A stretch of DNA of 28,000 nucleotides from Cryptomeria japonica (GCF_030272615.1 NC_081405.1:152812113-152840112); one strand, 5' to 3'; counted from the first letter of the stretch, positions 1-9,619 are shown. Translations and numbers: made by a program. The notes: a model not told the origin generated them from the letters alone.

Positions 1-1115
1 CATCCACTATCTATAATCCAAGAATCATTAGTATTTATGTGAGATATTAGGGCTTTTTCTTCATACCTTTCTTCATCTGATCCATCTTTGATAGCCACAT
101 AAACTACTTCCTCTGTATCAGTCTCATCTGATTTATCATTGTTAGATTCTTCATCAGCTATTAAACATGTCTTTCTATCTCTTCTTCTGAACTCTCGGTG
201 TCCTCTGTAATGATTATCTTTCTATCTGTCATCTCGGTAATCTCTCTTTTCAGTAGAATCTTTGTCAAGACAGTTAGAAGCCATATTTCCTATCTTATCA
301 CAATTGAAACATTTCAAAGGTAGCTTTCCTTTATACTTACCTTTGCCTCTCGGTAACCTTTTGGCTAATAGTGCTTCAAACTCTTCTTGCTTTCTGATTT
401 CCTCATACAATTTGTGTACTACCTCCATGTTCTTACGAAATCTTTCACTTGCTCCACTGTGATCTCCTTCAGAGTACCTATACTTTCTTTCATTGAAATC
501 ATTAGATTCATCAAGATGAAAAGAACTAAATGCAGATTCAAATGCATGTAGCTTACCAATAGTAGCATCTAAAGAAACAGGCATATTAGGTACAGACCTC
601 AATTCATTGATTGCAGAGACTCGGATTGCATAAGCCGGTAGAAGGGTTCTTAGCAACTTACTTGTTATATCCTTTTCTTCAATAGTTCCACCTGCTCCTT
701 TGATTTGATTGACAATCTCCTTTAATCTTGTATTGTACTGAGTTATGTTCTCACCTTCATTCATCCTCATAGATTCAAGTTGTCCTCTTAGACTATCTAC
801 TTTTTCTCTTTGAACATGTTCATCTCCTCCATATACTAATATGAGCTTATCCCACATAGCCTTTGCATCATTGCAGCCTTCTAGATCATTAAACTCTAAA
901 TTGGTCAATGCAGATGTTATTTCAATCATTGCTTGAATATGTTCTTGCTTTGCCTTTATCTCTTTCATAGTCAATGGATAGGTGCTCAGTGTAACAAAAT
1001 CATTCTCCAGATAGTATACAGCATATTCTCCAACTCCTGATAGATGTAGCTTCATCCTTTTCTGCCATGTAGAGAAACTTGACTTGTTCAGCTTCGGTGC
1101 ATCCCTCTTATACAT
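1..1115 (-). pseudogene. gag: Copia gag and start of protease (element A)
   Basis: A 297-residue gag runs from an ATG at 1115. It has a UBN2-type retrotransposon gag region (roughly residues 50-190) and a CCHC-like knuckle near residue 270 that reads CFNCDKIGNMASNC, so the usual His is Asn. A TAG at 222-224 ends the frame. Beyond it the same frame continues through an acidic linker to WIIDSG at 3-20, the catalytic Asp-Ser-Gly of a copia aspartic protease. Gag packages the element RNA in cytoplasmic particles and the protease would cleave the polyprotein. The single in-frame stop suggests recent inactivation. The 3' part lies outside the window. Confidence 0.88.
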
Positions 1116-1164
1116 CTTTGGATCTTTAACTCAAGTGCCTTTAAACTTTCCTTCCGGAGTCCAA

Positions 1165-1177
1165 AGCTCTGATACCA
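1165..1177 (-). other. Primer-binding site, element A
   Basis: On the minus strand this reads TGGTATCAGAGCT, the usual plant copia primer site complementary to the 3' end of initiator-Met tRNA. It lies two bases from the LTR edge, and this fixes the element's orientation. Confidence 0.9.
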
Positions 1178-1179
1178 AT

Positions 1180-2709
1180 TGATAGTTCTGATACTTAATA
1201 TAAGTATAGATCCAATAGCCAACAAGATGAGAGGGGGGGGGGGGTGAATCATACAAACTTAATCATCCATATAAACATCAGATTCAACCTTGGTAACATA
1301 TACTTTAGTAATATAACCAAAATTGTTAAACATGCAAACTCAAAAGCATATAAACATCATAAACCTCATAACAGCAGATTCAACGTGGAAACCCAAATAG
1401 GGAAAAACCACTGTGGGATTTCGGACCCACTAAGAAATATACTCTTCTAGAGTATGCTCGGTTAAAAACAAATCCTGTTAAAGATTACAAACACATTGCT
1501 AGATGTGACCCGGTTAAGGGATTTCCCTCAGATCTGTTAGGATCTTCACCTTGTTAGAAGTGACCTTGTTAAAGGATTTCAAACACTCAATTAGAATGTC
1601 ACCTTGCTAAAGGGTTTTACAAATAAGACTATTAAGTCCACTCGGTTAAGAGATTTTCTGTCACTTTCACAAAATAACAGTAATAAAATCTATCTGCAAC
1701 TTCACATCTAAAATGCTAAAGCAGATTCCTATTTATTCAATACAATCTAAACATAGAACTAATCTTGTCTATCTGCTGGGCTTCTATACTCTGTTATTCT
1801 AACAAGTCTTCAAGCTTCTGTGCTCGGTAATCACTATGTAGCATCCATGTGCATACACTTGCCCGCATACATTGTTTATCAACAGTTTCCTATTTATAAA
1901 CAATTAGGTAACTGCTTAATCTCCTTGATCACATTTTCCATGATCAATCATAGCCATCAGATCTTTGATCTTGTCTAGGTTCAATGCATCTTTGATCTGA
2001 AAACATTTTACCCTACCTAGGAACTTGCATATTAGTCTTGGAACTTGTGCCAGGGTATTGCGATTCAATCTGCGTTGTAGATCTTCATGCCAACTTTCCT
2101 TTGCCATAGATTCATTAACAAACTTCATGCATGACATACCAATCATTTAATCAGTTCCAGCTCATCAACTTCCTTCATTAAATAACGTATGCAAACATTT
2201 AATGCATTCTATTATAGCTAGGTTACAACTCGGTAGCAACTCAGTAAATACTAAACTTCACTCAGTAGACATTCCGCCTTCATTAACCAATAGCGATAAC
2301 CTTAGGGTTTACCAACTAGGTTCCTTGCTTGATAACATAGTATAGTATTAACCTTTACAATTTACAACATATGTATGATGTTAAAACAATCTAAAACATC
2401 ATGATCTCATCATTGTCTTACTCGGTACTAGTTGCCCATTGAATACCTTATTCATCCCCTTATTCATCATATTCTTTCCTGTGTCTTTTACCGACATCGT
2501 TATAATCTTCAAATCATACTTCTCAAGATATGGCAACATCATACTGAATTAGAAAATCAATTTCTTGACATCAATGACAAAATAATAATATCAAGACAGT
2601 AAACATCTTTAATCAGTTATATCCATAATCATCAACAACCTTCTCAATATCCTTATGAAATGCCAACAATCTTTCATTGTCTGTTATAATTCAATATTGA
2701 TCTTTAGCA
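1180..2709 (-). repeat. 5' LTR of element A, about 1.53 kb
   Basis: The inner edge starts TGATAG next to the primer site. The outer edge is placed at the CA at 2708-2709, because copia integrase sequence of element B resumes at 2710; this edge is uncertain by some bases. Inside are a run of 12 G (1233-1244), the block around 1383-1415 resembling the conserved 'AACGTGGAAACCC...GGGAAAAACCAC' region of many plant copia LTRs, and a TATA box. No second LTR copy is in the window for comparison. Confidence 0.75.
1891..1898 (-). promoter_or_regulatory. TATA box of LTR A
   Basis: The minus strand reads TATAAATA in the middle of the LTR, upstream in element orientation of the conserved R/U5-like block. 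This is the expected place for the element promoter. Confidence 0.5.
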
Positions 2710-4185
2710 TTCAGTTGCCTACACTCAACAACAGAATGGAATAATAGAACGGAAGAATAGAACCCTCAAGGAAATGGCTAGTTGTATGCTACATGCACTC
2801 TTGATACCGCCTTTTGGGAGAAGGCTATTAGTTGTGCCACACACATCCAAAATCGGGTTCCTCACAAAGATTTAAAGGGTATCACTCCTTTTGAGGCTTG
2901 GGTTGGTAGGAAACTGGTTGTCAGACATTTCAGAGTCTTTGGGTGTCCATAATGGGCTCGCATTCCTCCATAGAAACACAAGGCATTGGAAACTCATAGT
3001 AGGGCTTGCATATTAGTTGGATATCCCAAGGGTGTTAAGAAATATCGATTGATGGATCTAGAGACACATGAGGTGTTTATTGAGAGGAGTGTTCACTTTG
3101 AGGTAGGATCTCCTAGCTTAGCATCACTTCCTCCTCCACCTTCCTCCATTGTGGATAGTGATGAGAGTGATTCAGATGATGAGACTCCTTCAACTCCAAC
3201 TCATAGGGTCACACCTCCATAGGGTCTACTTGCAGTTGAGGAGGCTCGTCCTCCACCTCCACCTAGACCTCGTTGGGCTTGACAGACACTTGAGTCAGTG
3301 GGTTCTCTTGTTGGGGATCCTTCAAGAACATGGAAGACTCAATCACAACATCAGGAGATTCCACATGCATACATTGCTATCACTTCTGATCCATAGACAT
3401 TTCAAGAAGCATTAGGGGTTACCGAGTGGGACCAAGCTATGTAGGAAGAGTATAGTTCCTTGATGAGGAACAATACTTGGGAGTTAGTCCCTCTCCCTAA
3501 GGGGATAAATATGGTTCGATGTAAGTGGATCTATCATTCCAAGTTTGTAGTGGATGGTAGTGTGGATAAGTATAAGGTTATACTCGTTGTGAAATATTTC
3601 TCACAGGTTCCAAGTGTTGATTATACTAAGACCTTTGCACCCATAGCCAAGATGAACTCCATTTGCTTGACACTTGCTATTGTTGTAGCTCCTAGTTGGG
3701 TTGTACATCAGATGGATGTGAAGAGTTATTTTCTTCATGGGGATCTTGTTGAGGAGATTTATATGGAGCAACCACATGGTTTCATCCATGATTCTCCATT
3801 GGTTTGCCGATTGAGGAAATCTATCTATGGCTTTAAGCAGGCCCTTAGGGCTTGGTATGCCAAGATGGATTCCTTCCTTCTCTTAGCAGGGTTCACCAGG
3901 TGTCATTTTGATCTAAATACCTAAATTTTGCAATAGGATGACTCATGCTTGATACTTGTGCTCTATGTTGATGACTTGATCATTACAGGGAGCACCTCAT
4001 CCATCATTAGCAGTGTCAAATTTGCTTTGCATGACATATTTTCTATGACTGACTTGGGTCTTTTGCACTATTTACTTGGGATAGAGATTTCACAATCACC
4101 TTTTGGGATTACACTTTTGTATCCCAAGTATGCTCTTGATCTACTTGCACACTTCTGCATGGTTGATTGTAAGCCTGTTCGTTGA
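2710..4185 (+). pseudogene. Copia integrase and reverse transcriptase remnant (element B)
   Basis: At 2719 a reading frame enters at the integrase motif YTQQQNGIIERKNRTLKEMA. One frameshift follows near 2790-2800, then a conserved stretch through FEAWVGRK and VFGCP. The integrase C-terminal part continues to about 3222 and the RT starts near 3460 with NNTWELVPLP and CKWIY. The RT active site LYVDD lies at 3961-3975. In-frame stops occur near 2950, 2970, 3223, 3281, 3395, 3440 and 3922-3940. Several sit where CAG or CGA would fit. The frame ends at CKPV plus a stop at 4183-4185, with the remaining RT and the RNase H deleted. It cannot make an active enzyme. Confidence 0.88.
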
Positions 4186-4383
4186 GAGTCTTTTTGCACA
4201 TATATCTCTTTTTTGGGTGGGAGTTTTTTCCCACTAGGTTTTCTCCCTTTCTCCATTTGTGAGAGATTGTATTGCATAGGTTTGCTTTCATTTTCATATT
4301 GTACATGGGTACCTATCATGGCCTCGTAGCTGAGACCCATCTTGCATTGTTGACTTGAGTCTTCATTCCCCTAAGTTGCACTT
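4186..4383 (+). other. 3' untranslated part of element B
   Basis: Non-coding, T-rich sequence follows directly on the truncated RT and runs to the polypurine tract. The deletion that removed RNase H must have its left edge near 4185, since this segment has no RNase H similarity that I can read. Confidence 0.5.
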
Positions 4384-4392
4384 AAGGGGGGG
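4384..4392 (+). other. Polypurine tract, element B
   Basis: AAGGGGGGG lies immediately 5' of the TG that opens the LTR. This is the expected plus-strand primer position and confirms the orientation. Confidence 0.8.
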
Positions 4393-4627
4393 TGTTGGTG
4401 TAATTATTTATTCTTATAGGATATAATTACACTTTATTTAAGCTGACTTAGGATAATGCATCTCATTGTAGTTTGGATATGAGACACTTAAGGAAGTGTG
4501 CACATAGGGATGATGCTTGTAGGAAAAATTCCACCTTTTGTGGTCTTATCTTGTTGTTACATTCCACATTAAATTGGTGATCCACCTCTTGTGGAATATT
4601 ATATTATTTCTCCTACCTATCCCTACA
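4393..4627 (+). repeat. 3' LTR of element B, 235 bp
   Basis: It begins TGTTGG after the polypurine tract and ends CCTACA, so it has TG...CA ends with a short TGT/ACA inverted match. Element C coding sequence resumes at 4628. The length is short for a plant copia LTR. The 5' partner is outside the window. Confidence 0.75.
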
Positions 4628-5101
4628 TTACATTTCCTTAGGCTTGAAATAGTTCAAATCATCATAAGAATAGGGTAGTATATCAATGTATTGTCGTAAC
4701 AATTGTAAAAAACTACCCTCTTTCAGCAGAGTACAACTATTACCAATATTGACAATATTTGGATCAACATCTGACCCAATATTGTATTTTTCATAACCCA
4801 TAGCATCATTGGATGACAGTTGTTGTTGCCAGATATACCTTTCATGTTTATCAAACAAATTTTCCAAAGACACTAGGCCTTTTAGAATCGTGTTTCCTTT
4901 TAACTATGAGAAACCTTCATCATGAGAAGATACATCACTTGTCACTGAATCAAAACAATTGCTCCCTTCAAAATATAAATTAATGAAACCATCATTGGTC
5001 TCTAAGAAGTTCACAATTTGCTTATCATCATTAAAAACTTGCCAATGATCCCAATTATTTGGAACACTTGGCCTACAAATTAATTCAATAGAATAACCTT
5101 C
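4628..5101 (-). pseudogene. Gypsy linker region preceding RT (element C)
   Basis: The minus-strand frame reads on from the RNase H after a stop at 5102-5104. It carries HWQVFNDDKQIVNFLE and, at its end, YIDILPYSYDDLNYFKPKEM, the conserved stretch that in plant gypsy polyproteins stands just before the RT fingers domain. A second stop lies near 4904. The element B LTR edge falls exactly after this block, so the RT itself is not visible here. This region fixes the order protease, RNase H, then RT. Confidence 0.72.
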
Positions 5102-5822
5102 CTAGGAAAAATCATTATGAGGGATTAACAAAGTAGTTGATTGAGCAAGTGAATCAACTCTAGAGTTGAATTCATGATATACTACTGAAATATTGAAAGA
5201 ATTAAAATTTTCAATATTTTCCCAAACCAGATTTCGATAATGTTTCAACCAATCATTTCGTGCTTGGTAAATATTCCTGGCTTGGAAAACCATCAACTCA
5301 GCATTTCCTTGCACATGTAGATTTCTTATGCCTCTTTTTCTAGCAACCCCCATACCCAGCATCAATGATTCATACTCAGTTGTATTATTAGTATTGGAGA
5401 AATAAAGTTTGAAAGAGTGAGGAGTAATTTCACCTTGAGAAGAAATAAGAACTATACTTACACCAGAACTATCAGCAGTACAACTACCATCAAATTCCAT
5501 TAAGTGCACTTGATCATCAGTGTTTGAGACAGAAGACTGTGTTAGAAACTTCCTCACAGGAAGGGACCGACATAGATTCTGAATTCCCATCAGAAGATGA
5601 GATAGACATAAAATCTTTAGATAGTACATCATCATCATTACTAGAAGAAACAAATGAGGAACATTTTGGGACTTCAACCCAATCTTCGATGAACTCAAAA
5701 ACTTCATCAATGTGTAAGTAGTAATTACCCATTCTAGATGACTCGAACAAGATTTGAGCTTTGTGATAATTTGAATTAACCACTGAATACTTAACTTCTT
5801 TTTCTGAAAGCAACTTTTTCAT
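5102..5822 (-). pseudogene. RNase H-like domain of gypsy polyprotein (element C)
   Basis: The frame starts at 5822 directly behind the protease stop with KKLLSEKEVKYSVV, runs through an acidic, serine-rich spacer, and must shift frame near 5520-5580. It then enters an RNase H type 1 fold: MEFDGSC (first Asp), NNTTEYESLMLGM (Glu), HVQGNAELMV, where the usual catalytic Asp is Asn, and FNSRVDSLAQ (last Asp). RNase H removes the RNA strand during reverse transcription. The domain lies 5' of the RT linker, which departs from the textbook gypsy order. The frameshift, stops and Asn substitution argue that this copy is dead. Confidence 0.78.
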
Positions 5823-6212
5823 TTATCCTTTAACAAGAATCCTAGCTTTTGACCAATCCATATTGATCTCACCTCCAACATCCGTACAAAAATTTCTTCC
5901 CAAAAGCATATCGTATGAGGCAGGGATATCAACTACTAGGATAGTCATCATAATCGTCTTATTAGGATATTCAACAAAAGAAAATTGAGCATATTTAATT
6001 TTCCCAATTAAAGGTACTTGTTTATTTTCCATGGTAAAGAACTTACCAAAAGTCTTAGTAAGGGTAAGACCTAAAGCATTGGCCACTTTGGCAGACATTA
6101 CATTATCAGAGGCTCCTAAGTCTATAACACAATTACTTAGTTTATAACCATTTATGAGAAGAGAAATATAAAAAAGGTTCAATCCTACTAGATACGTAAG
6201 ATGGGACAACAA
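5823..6212 (-). pseudogene. Retroviral-type aspartic protease (element C)
   Basis: About 129 codons encode a retropepsin-like domain: NCVIDLGASDNVM holds the catalytic Asp in the DLGAS form, followed by the flap region VPLIGKIKYAQFSF and the closing motif YDMLLGRNF. It would cut the gag-pol polyprotein. The frame has no ATG near its start and would be read as part of a larger polyprotein. It ends with a TAA at 5823-5825, in frame with the following RNase H section, so a single stop separates the two. The active-site residues look intact. Confidence 0.82.
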
Positions 6213-6719
6213 CTAAGTTATTTTGAGACACCATAGGAGCATCATGGTTTTCCTTCTCTTTGACAAATTTAACCACCTTATCAAACTGTTCAGGGTTAGC
6301 CTAAGGCACTCAACTTCTGACATTTGAATTTTGGTTTTTTTAGCATGATCAATAATATCAAAAGGTTGGTATTGTAAGCTAAGCAAAGGGTTAGGTACAT
6401 CACTTAGAGACTTCAGACTAATTGACGTATTCTTTGACAAATTAGACAAAGAAGATTCAGAAGTACTTACTTGATGATTAGCAGCTATATTTTTGGGAAA
6501 GGTGGGCAAAGGTAATCCTCTTTTTGCAAGAGTAACAGGCAATTGAGGTACATCTTTTGTTTTGGTATTGTCACTAGCTGCGAATCAAGTTGGTTTATAA
6601 CTTGTGAATGAGTAAAAACTACATATGCTTCACTTTCACATTCAACTTCGGCTTCCTAGTACTACAAAAACCAAATACTAGAGTCGCTCGATAATTATTC
6701 TTCATCTTTCTGAAAGGAA
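6213..6719 (-). pseudogene. Gag-protease spacer (element C)
   Basis: Open stretches in shifting frames link the gag tail to the protease. The longest is at 6213-6542 and is rich in Ser, Leu and Lys. I see no intact zinc knuckle here, although this is where gypsy elements often carry one. There are several stops between 6543 and 6719. It is coding debris without an assignable domain. Confidence 0.5.
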
Positions 6720-7786
6720 TTAACTATCTTCAAGTGGAAGATCTTCAACAATATTGTCTCCTTGCACGGCTTCATAATAACCCACCAAATAATTAACTAA
6801 AGGTGCTTCAAGAGCCAATCTTTTGGGAGGAGGAGGCAAATTATTCTGATTTCTAGCTGTATAGCTAGAAGCATTATTTGGGTAGGTTCTTTGTGGAACA
6901 TCTTTATGAGGAGCAAGAAAAGATGTTTGAGAGATTTGCTTTTTCAAAGCAAGAACTTCATTAGCTAGCCTCTGCACCATGGAGTCAGTAGTATTTAAAA
7001 AGGAATAACAACTTTTGGAACTGAAAAACTTACTTTCACCTTGTTAGGATCTTTTTTAGTCTTTCAAGCTAAGATTAAATGATCCTCCATTTCCACAACC
7101 TGAGATTGAGCTATTGTCAAATTTTTTGCTGGTGTTCTTCTTAATAAGAAATTGACTTTTGGTAGCTGAGCATTTATAAAGAAGCACTTTAAATTCTCTT
7201 TGGTAGGCTCAGAATTAGTGGGAATCCTATTTTTCAATTTATTGAACTTAGCCACGAAATCCCTCATGGGTTCATGTGGCTCTTTCCTCATGGAAGTGAG
7301 TTGAGATAAAAGAGTATGTTCATCTTCAGCCAGCTTGAAACATGCTTCAAATTGAGTTTTAAGCACATCCCAATTTGTAATAGTTTGAAGTGCTAAATGA
7401 TAAAACCAATTAGCAGCAACACCTTGTAAAGTTTCAACAAAAAGACGAATTGCTATATCTTCATATTCTACTCCAAGAATTCCACATGCAATATGTTCAT
7501 CTGGGTGTTGCTTTCTATCCCCAAAGAATTTGGGAATATTTTTCCTCAACCCTTGAGGAAGAGGATGAAGTGGTGGAGTCAAAGTTAGAGGACCAAAATT
7601 TTGTCCCCATGGTCCTAATGCAGCCAATGCAACAGGAGGAATTGGTAAAAATAGAGGAATAAAAAACCTCAGTACTTGTGGGATTACCAAATCTCTTGGT
7701 GCACTAGAGGCTTCACTTGGAATAGGAGATTTCTAACTTGTAGGTGGAAACCTCCTTGTCCTTTGAAGAGAAGAACTTGCATGCAT
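6720..7786 (-). pseudogene. gag: Gypsy gag (element C)
   Basis: The likely start is the ATG at 7784-7786 (MHASSS). A TAG at 7733-7735 interrupts it early and the frame then stays open from about 7730 to 7067. It contains a Retrotrans_gag (capsid-like) domain with FVETLQGVAANWFYHL and ITNWDVLKTQFEACF, about residues 75-190. A stop at 7064-7066, another near 7000 and a frame change near 6990 lead into a C-terminal part with a short coiled-coil-like stretch (MVQRLANEVLALKKQI) and a proline-rich tail. Gag would form the particle shell. The frame breaks make this copy non-functional. Confidence 0.83.
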
Positions 7787-7905
7787 GGTAAGTAATCAAA
7801 ATGATGTTTCTGTAAAAGTTCGAAGATAGGATCAACAACACCTTCATTTCTTCGTCCTCAAGTATAACTTTGTCCAGCCAGAGTAGAAACTAGTTGAAGC
7901 TCGTA

Positions 7906-7923
7906 TCCCCAACAAAGTCACCA
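7906..7923 (-). other. Probable primer-binding site, element C
   Basis: The minus strand reads TGGTGACTTTGTTGGGGA, nine bases inside the LTR edge. The form resembles the TGGCGCCGTTGCCGGGGA-type primer site of plant Tat/Athila elements. The match is imperfect, so the tRNA is not named. Confidence 0.55.
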
Positions 7924-7932
7924 AAAAACTAT

Positions 7933-9618
7933 TGGGTGAAAAATTGGTAAACTTTTAAAGGGTTACAAAAAGAGTGTTTCATGACAACACTCGGCATAAT
8001 ATCTCTCATAAGGCAAGATACGCTTCCTCCTAATTATAAGGGAAGGCTCCCCCTTTCTAATATCTCTCAGAATGAAAGATACACTTCCTCCTAATTATAA
8101 GGGAAGGCGCCCCCTTTCTACTACTATTATTCTACTTTTTTCTACTCGCTAACTTTACACTAATCAAAGGTACAACAACAACTTAGTTCTCTTTTTTCAG
8201 AACCAGTTCCATCTAACTCTCTTTTAAGAATAAACTTTTCCCTTAATTTAAATAACTTGAAAACTTGCAGTAATACTTAAACTAATTATTTTGGAAAGTA
8301 AAGTGTCCATGAAAGAACAAAGTTTGCCTTACTTTCTTTTTCTCAAAATGACCTAGGGATGGGAACTCACACACTTAATAACTCAAAGATTCTTTTTATG
8401 TATTATAACTCCTATCAACCACTATAACCCAAATATACCGTTAGCTCAAAGAATAACAAATAGATTGAAAGATGTTCTACTCTAACTAGATAGTCAATGC
8501 AACACAAAGAATTCACTTTCTATCTTTTTAAATTTAACTCGAGGGATAATTTGCAAAAGCACAAAGACTTAAAACAATATTATCTTAACTAGATCCCAAT
8601 TATTGAATCTTCAAAGTAACTCAAAGATTACTTCTAAATATCCAAAGTTCTTCAATATCTATCACCAATAACTTTCATCAACTTTAATCAATTGAGAGCA
8701 TATGATAATAAATGACATAAGAACATCAATATCACACAAAGATTGAATTCAAAACAAATTTTGAATGCCAAGCTTCAATCCTTCTTGATTAAATTGTAAA
8801 TTAACAAAAAGAACACAAAGTCTCAATTTGTTCTTCATTTGGGCAGAGTTTTGTTGCATAAAATAAAGATGGAAAAAGATTATTATTACAATAAAACCCT
8901 CATATATATGCAAGAGGGGTGTAGCATAAAAATAGGAAAATATAAATAATTCTATGACTAAGGCAAAAGAAGAGTTCAATTTGACTTAGGACTTGTGCAC
9001 TCAATAGGTGCACAAGAGCAATTACAAAAAGACACTTGAAGTGTCGTTGGATAAAACAAAAAGCCACTGGAGAATCATGAAAATGACTAAGTGTCACTTT
9101 CCTTAGGTAGAATTCTTCTTCTGAAATTCCTCAAACTTCTAGAAAACATGCTTCAATTGAACTCCATTAGGTCCCTGGTTATTACTGGTTATGATCTTGA
9201 CTCTAGTAAAAGAATCCTCTAAATCAATACAACATTTCTTATGCTTCCTTAGAATAGTATCTAAGAAATCCAGGACAAATTGAAGGTCAACCAATTCATC
9301 AATCAAAGATAAAGAGGAATCCTCTTTGTCAACTTCAATAGTTACAAGTAAACTAAATTCTTTAATGATCTCATCTACTGATAGCACTTTCCCATCCCGA
9401 TAAAGGAAGACATAAGGGATTTCAAAAACCTTTGTAACAATCTCTTCCTTCTTGTCAACACATTCCTTTAAATCCTTCCTCATATCCTTGACTAGATGCT
9501 CAAGAATATTCATTTTGTGTTCTAAGGCTTCTCATTGCTCCATGTACATGCATCGTGAAGGAATAACATTATTCTGTATGATCTCATCAAGACCATAATC
9601 TTACAAAATTTTCACCCA
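7933..9618 (-). repeat. 5' LTR of gypsy element C, about 1.69 kb
   Basis: The two ends form a perfect 10-bp inverted pair: TGGGTGAAAA at 7933-7942 and TTTTCACCCA at 9609-9618. Gag and a primer-site-like sequence lie on its inner side. A pair of related blocks (CTCATAAGGCAAGATACGCT near 8005 and a similar one near 8065) forms a short direct duplication of about 60 bp. A TATATATG run near 8899-8912 is a possible promoter on the minus strand. The LTR contains a 124-codon ORF. Confidence 0.85.
9139..9513 (-). CDS. 124-residue ORF inside the gypsy LTR, unknown function
   Basis: The ORF lies near the 5' edge (U3 side) of the element C LTR, starting about 105 bases inside it, with a TGA a few codons upstream of the ATG. 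The product is charged and Leu/Val-rich (MNILEHLVKDMRKDLKECVD at its start, then repeated acidic clusters), with no signal peptide or membrane segment and possible helical segments. I recognise no family. In an otherwise AT-rich, stop-rich LTR, 124 open codons with protein-like composition is noticeable, but chance or capture of a host exon are both possible. It may be transcribed from a flanking promoter or not at all. Confidence 0.35.
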   Translation of the reverse strand: MNILEHLVKDMRKDLKECVDKKEEIVTKVFEIPYVFLYRDGKVLSVDEIIKEFSLLVTIEVDKEDSSLSLIDELVDLQFVLDFLDTILRKHKKCCIDLEDSFTRVKIITSNNQGPNGVQLKHVF

Positions 9619-9619
9619 A

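Larger units (their letters stand above)
1..2709 (-). mobile_element. Element A: 5' part of a Ty1/copia LTR retrotransposon
   Basis: Reading leftward on the minus strand there are an LTR, a primer-binding site matching initiator-Met tRNA, gag and the first residues of protease, after which the window ends. The LTR sits inside the integrase sequence of a plus-strand copia (element B), so A inserted later than B. The left half and the left target-site duplication lie outside the window. It is the least decayed of the nested elements at this end, with one stop seen in about 1.1 kb of coding sequence. Confidence 0.85.
2710..4627 (+). mobile_element. Element B: truncated Ty1/copia retrotransposon
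   Basis: A plus-strand copia remnant keeps the C-terminal half of integrase, the RT domain, a polypurine tract and a short 3' LTR. Everything 5' of mid-integrase lies left of the inserted element A, beyond the window. The end of RT and all of RNase H are missing. Its 3' LTR joins directly to gypsy coding sequence at 4628, so B inserted into element C. Confidence 0.85.
4628..9618 (-). mobile_element. Element C: truncated Ty3/gypsy retrotransposon
   Basis: On the minus strand the order is LTR (9618 to 7933), primer site, gag, protease, RNase H and the pre-RT linker. There it stops at the junction with element B. RT, integrase and the 3' LTR are not in the window and probably lie beyond element A. 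The DLGAS form of the protease motif and the primer-site shape recall Tat/Athila-type gypsy elements, but I cannot place it firmly. Confidence 0.85.

Noticed and set aside
1233-1244. Run of 12 G
   Set aside because: G runs before a TGAAT-type word are common in copia LTRs of this kind; noted within the LTR rather than as a novel feature.
1916-2146. Minus-strand 76-codon frame in LTR A
   Set aside because: It lies within the LTR near the TATA box, with no recognisable domain; I have no second copy to show that it is maintained.
3149-3415. Plus-strand Leu/His-rich frame in element B
   Set aside because: It is an out-of-frame reading of the copia integrase-RT linker.
8749-9097. Minus-strand hydrophobic frames in LTR C
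   Set aside because: AT-rich LTR sequence read in two overlapping frames gives Phe/Leu/Ile-rich text; the better candidate in this LTR is at 9139-9513.
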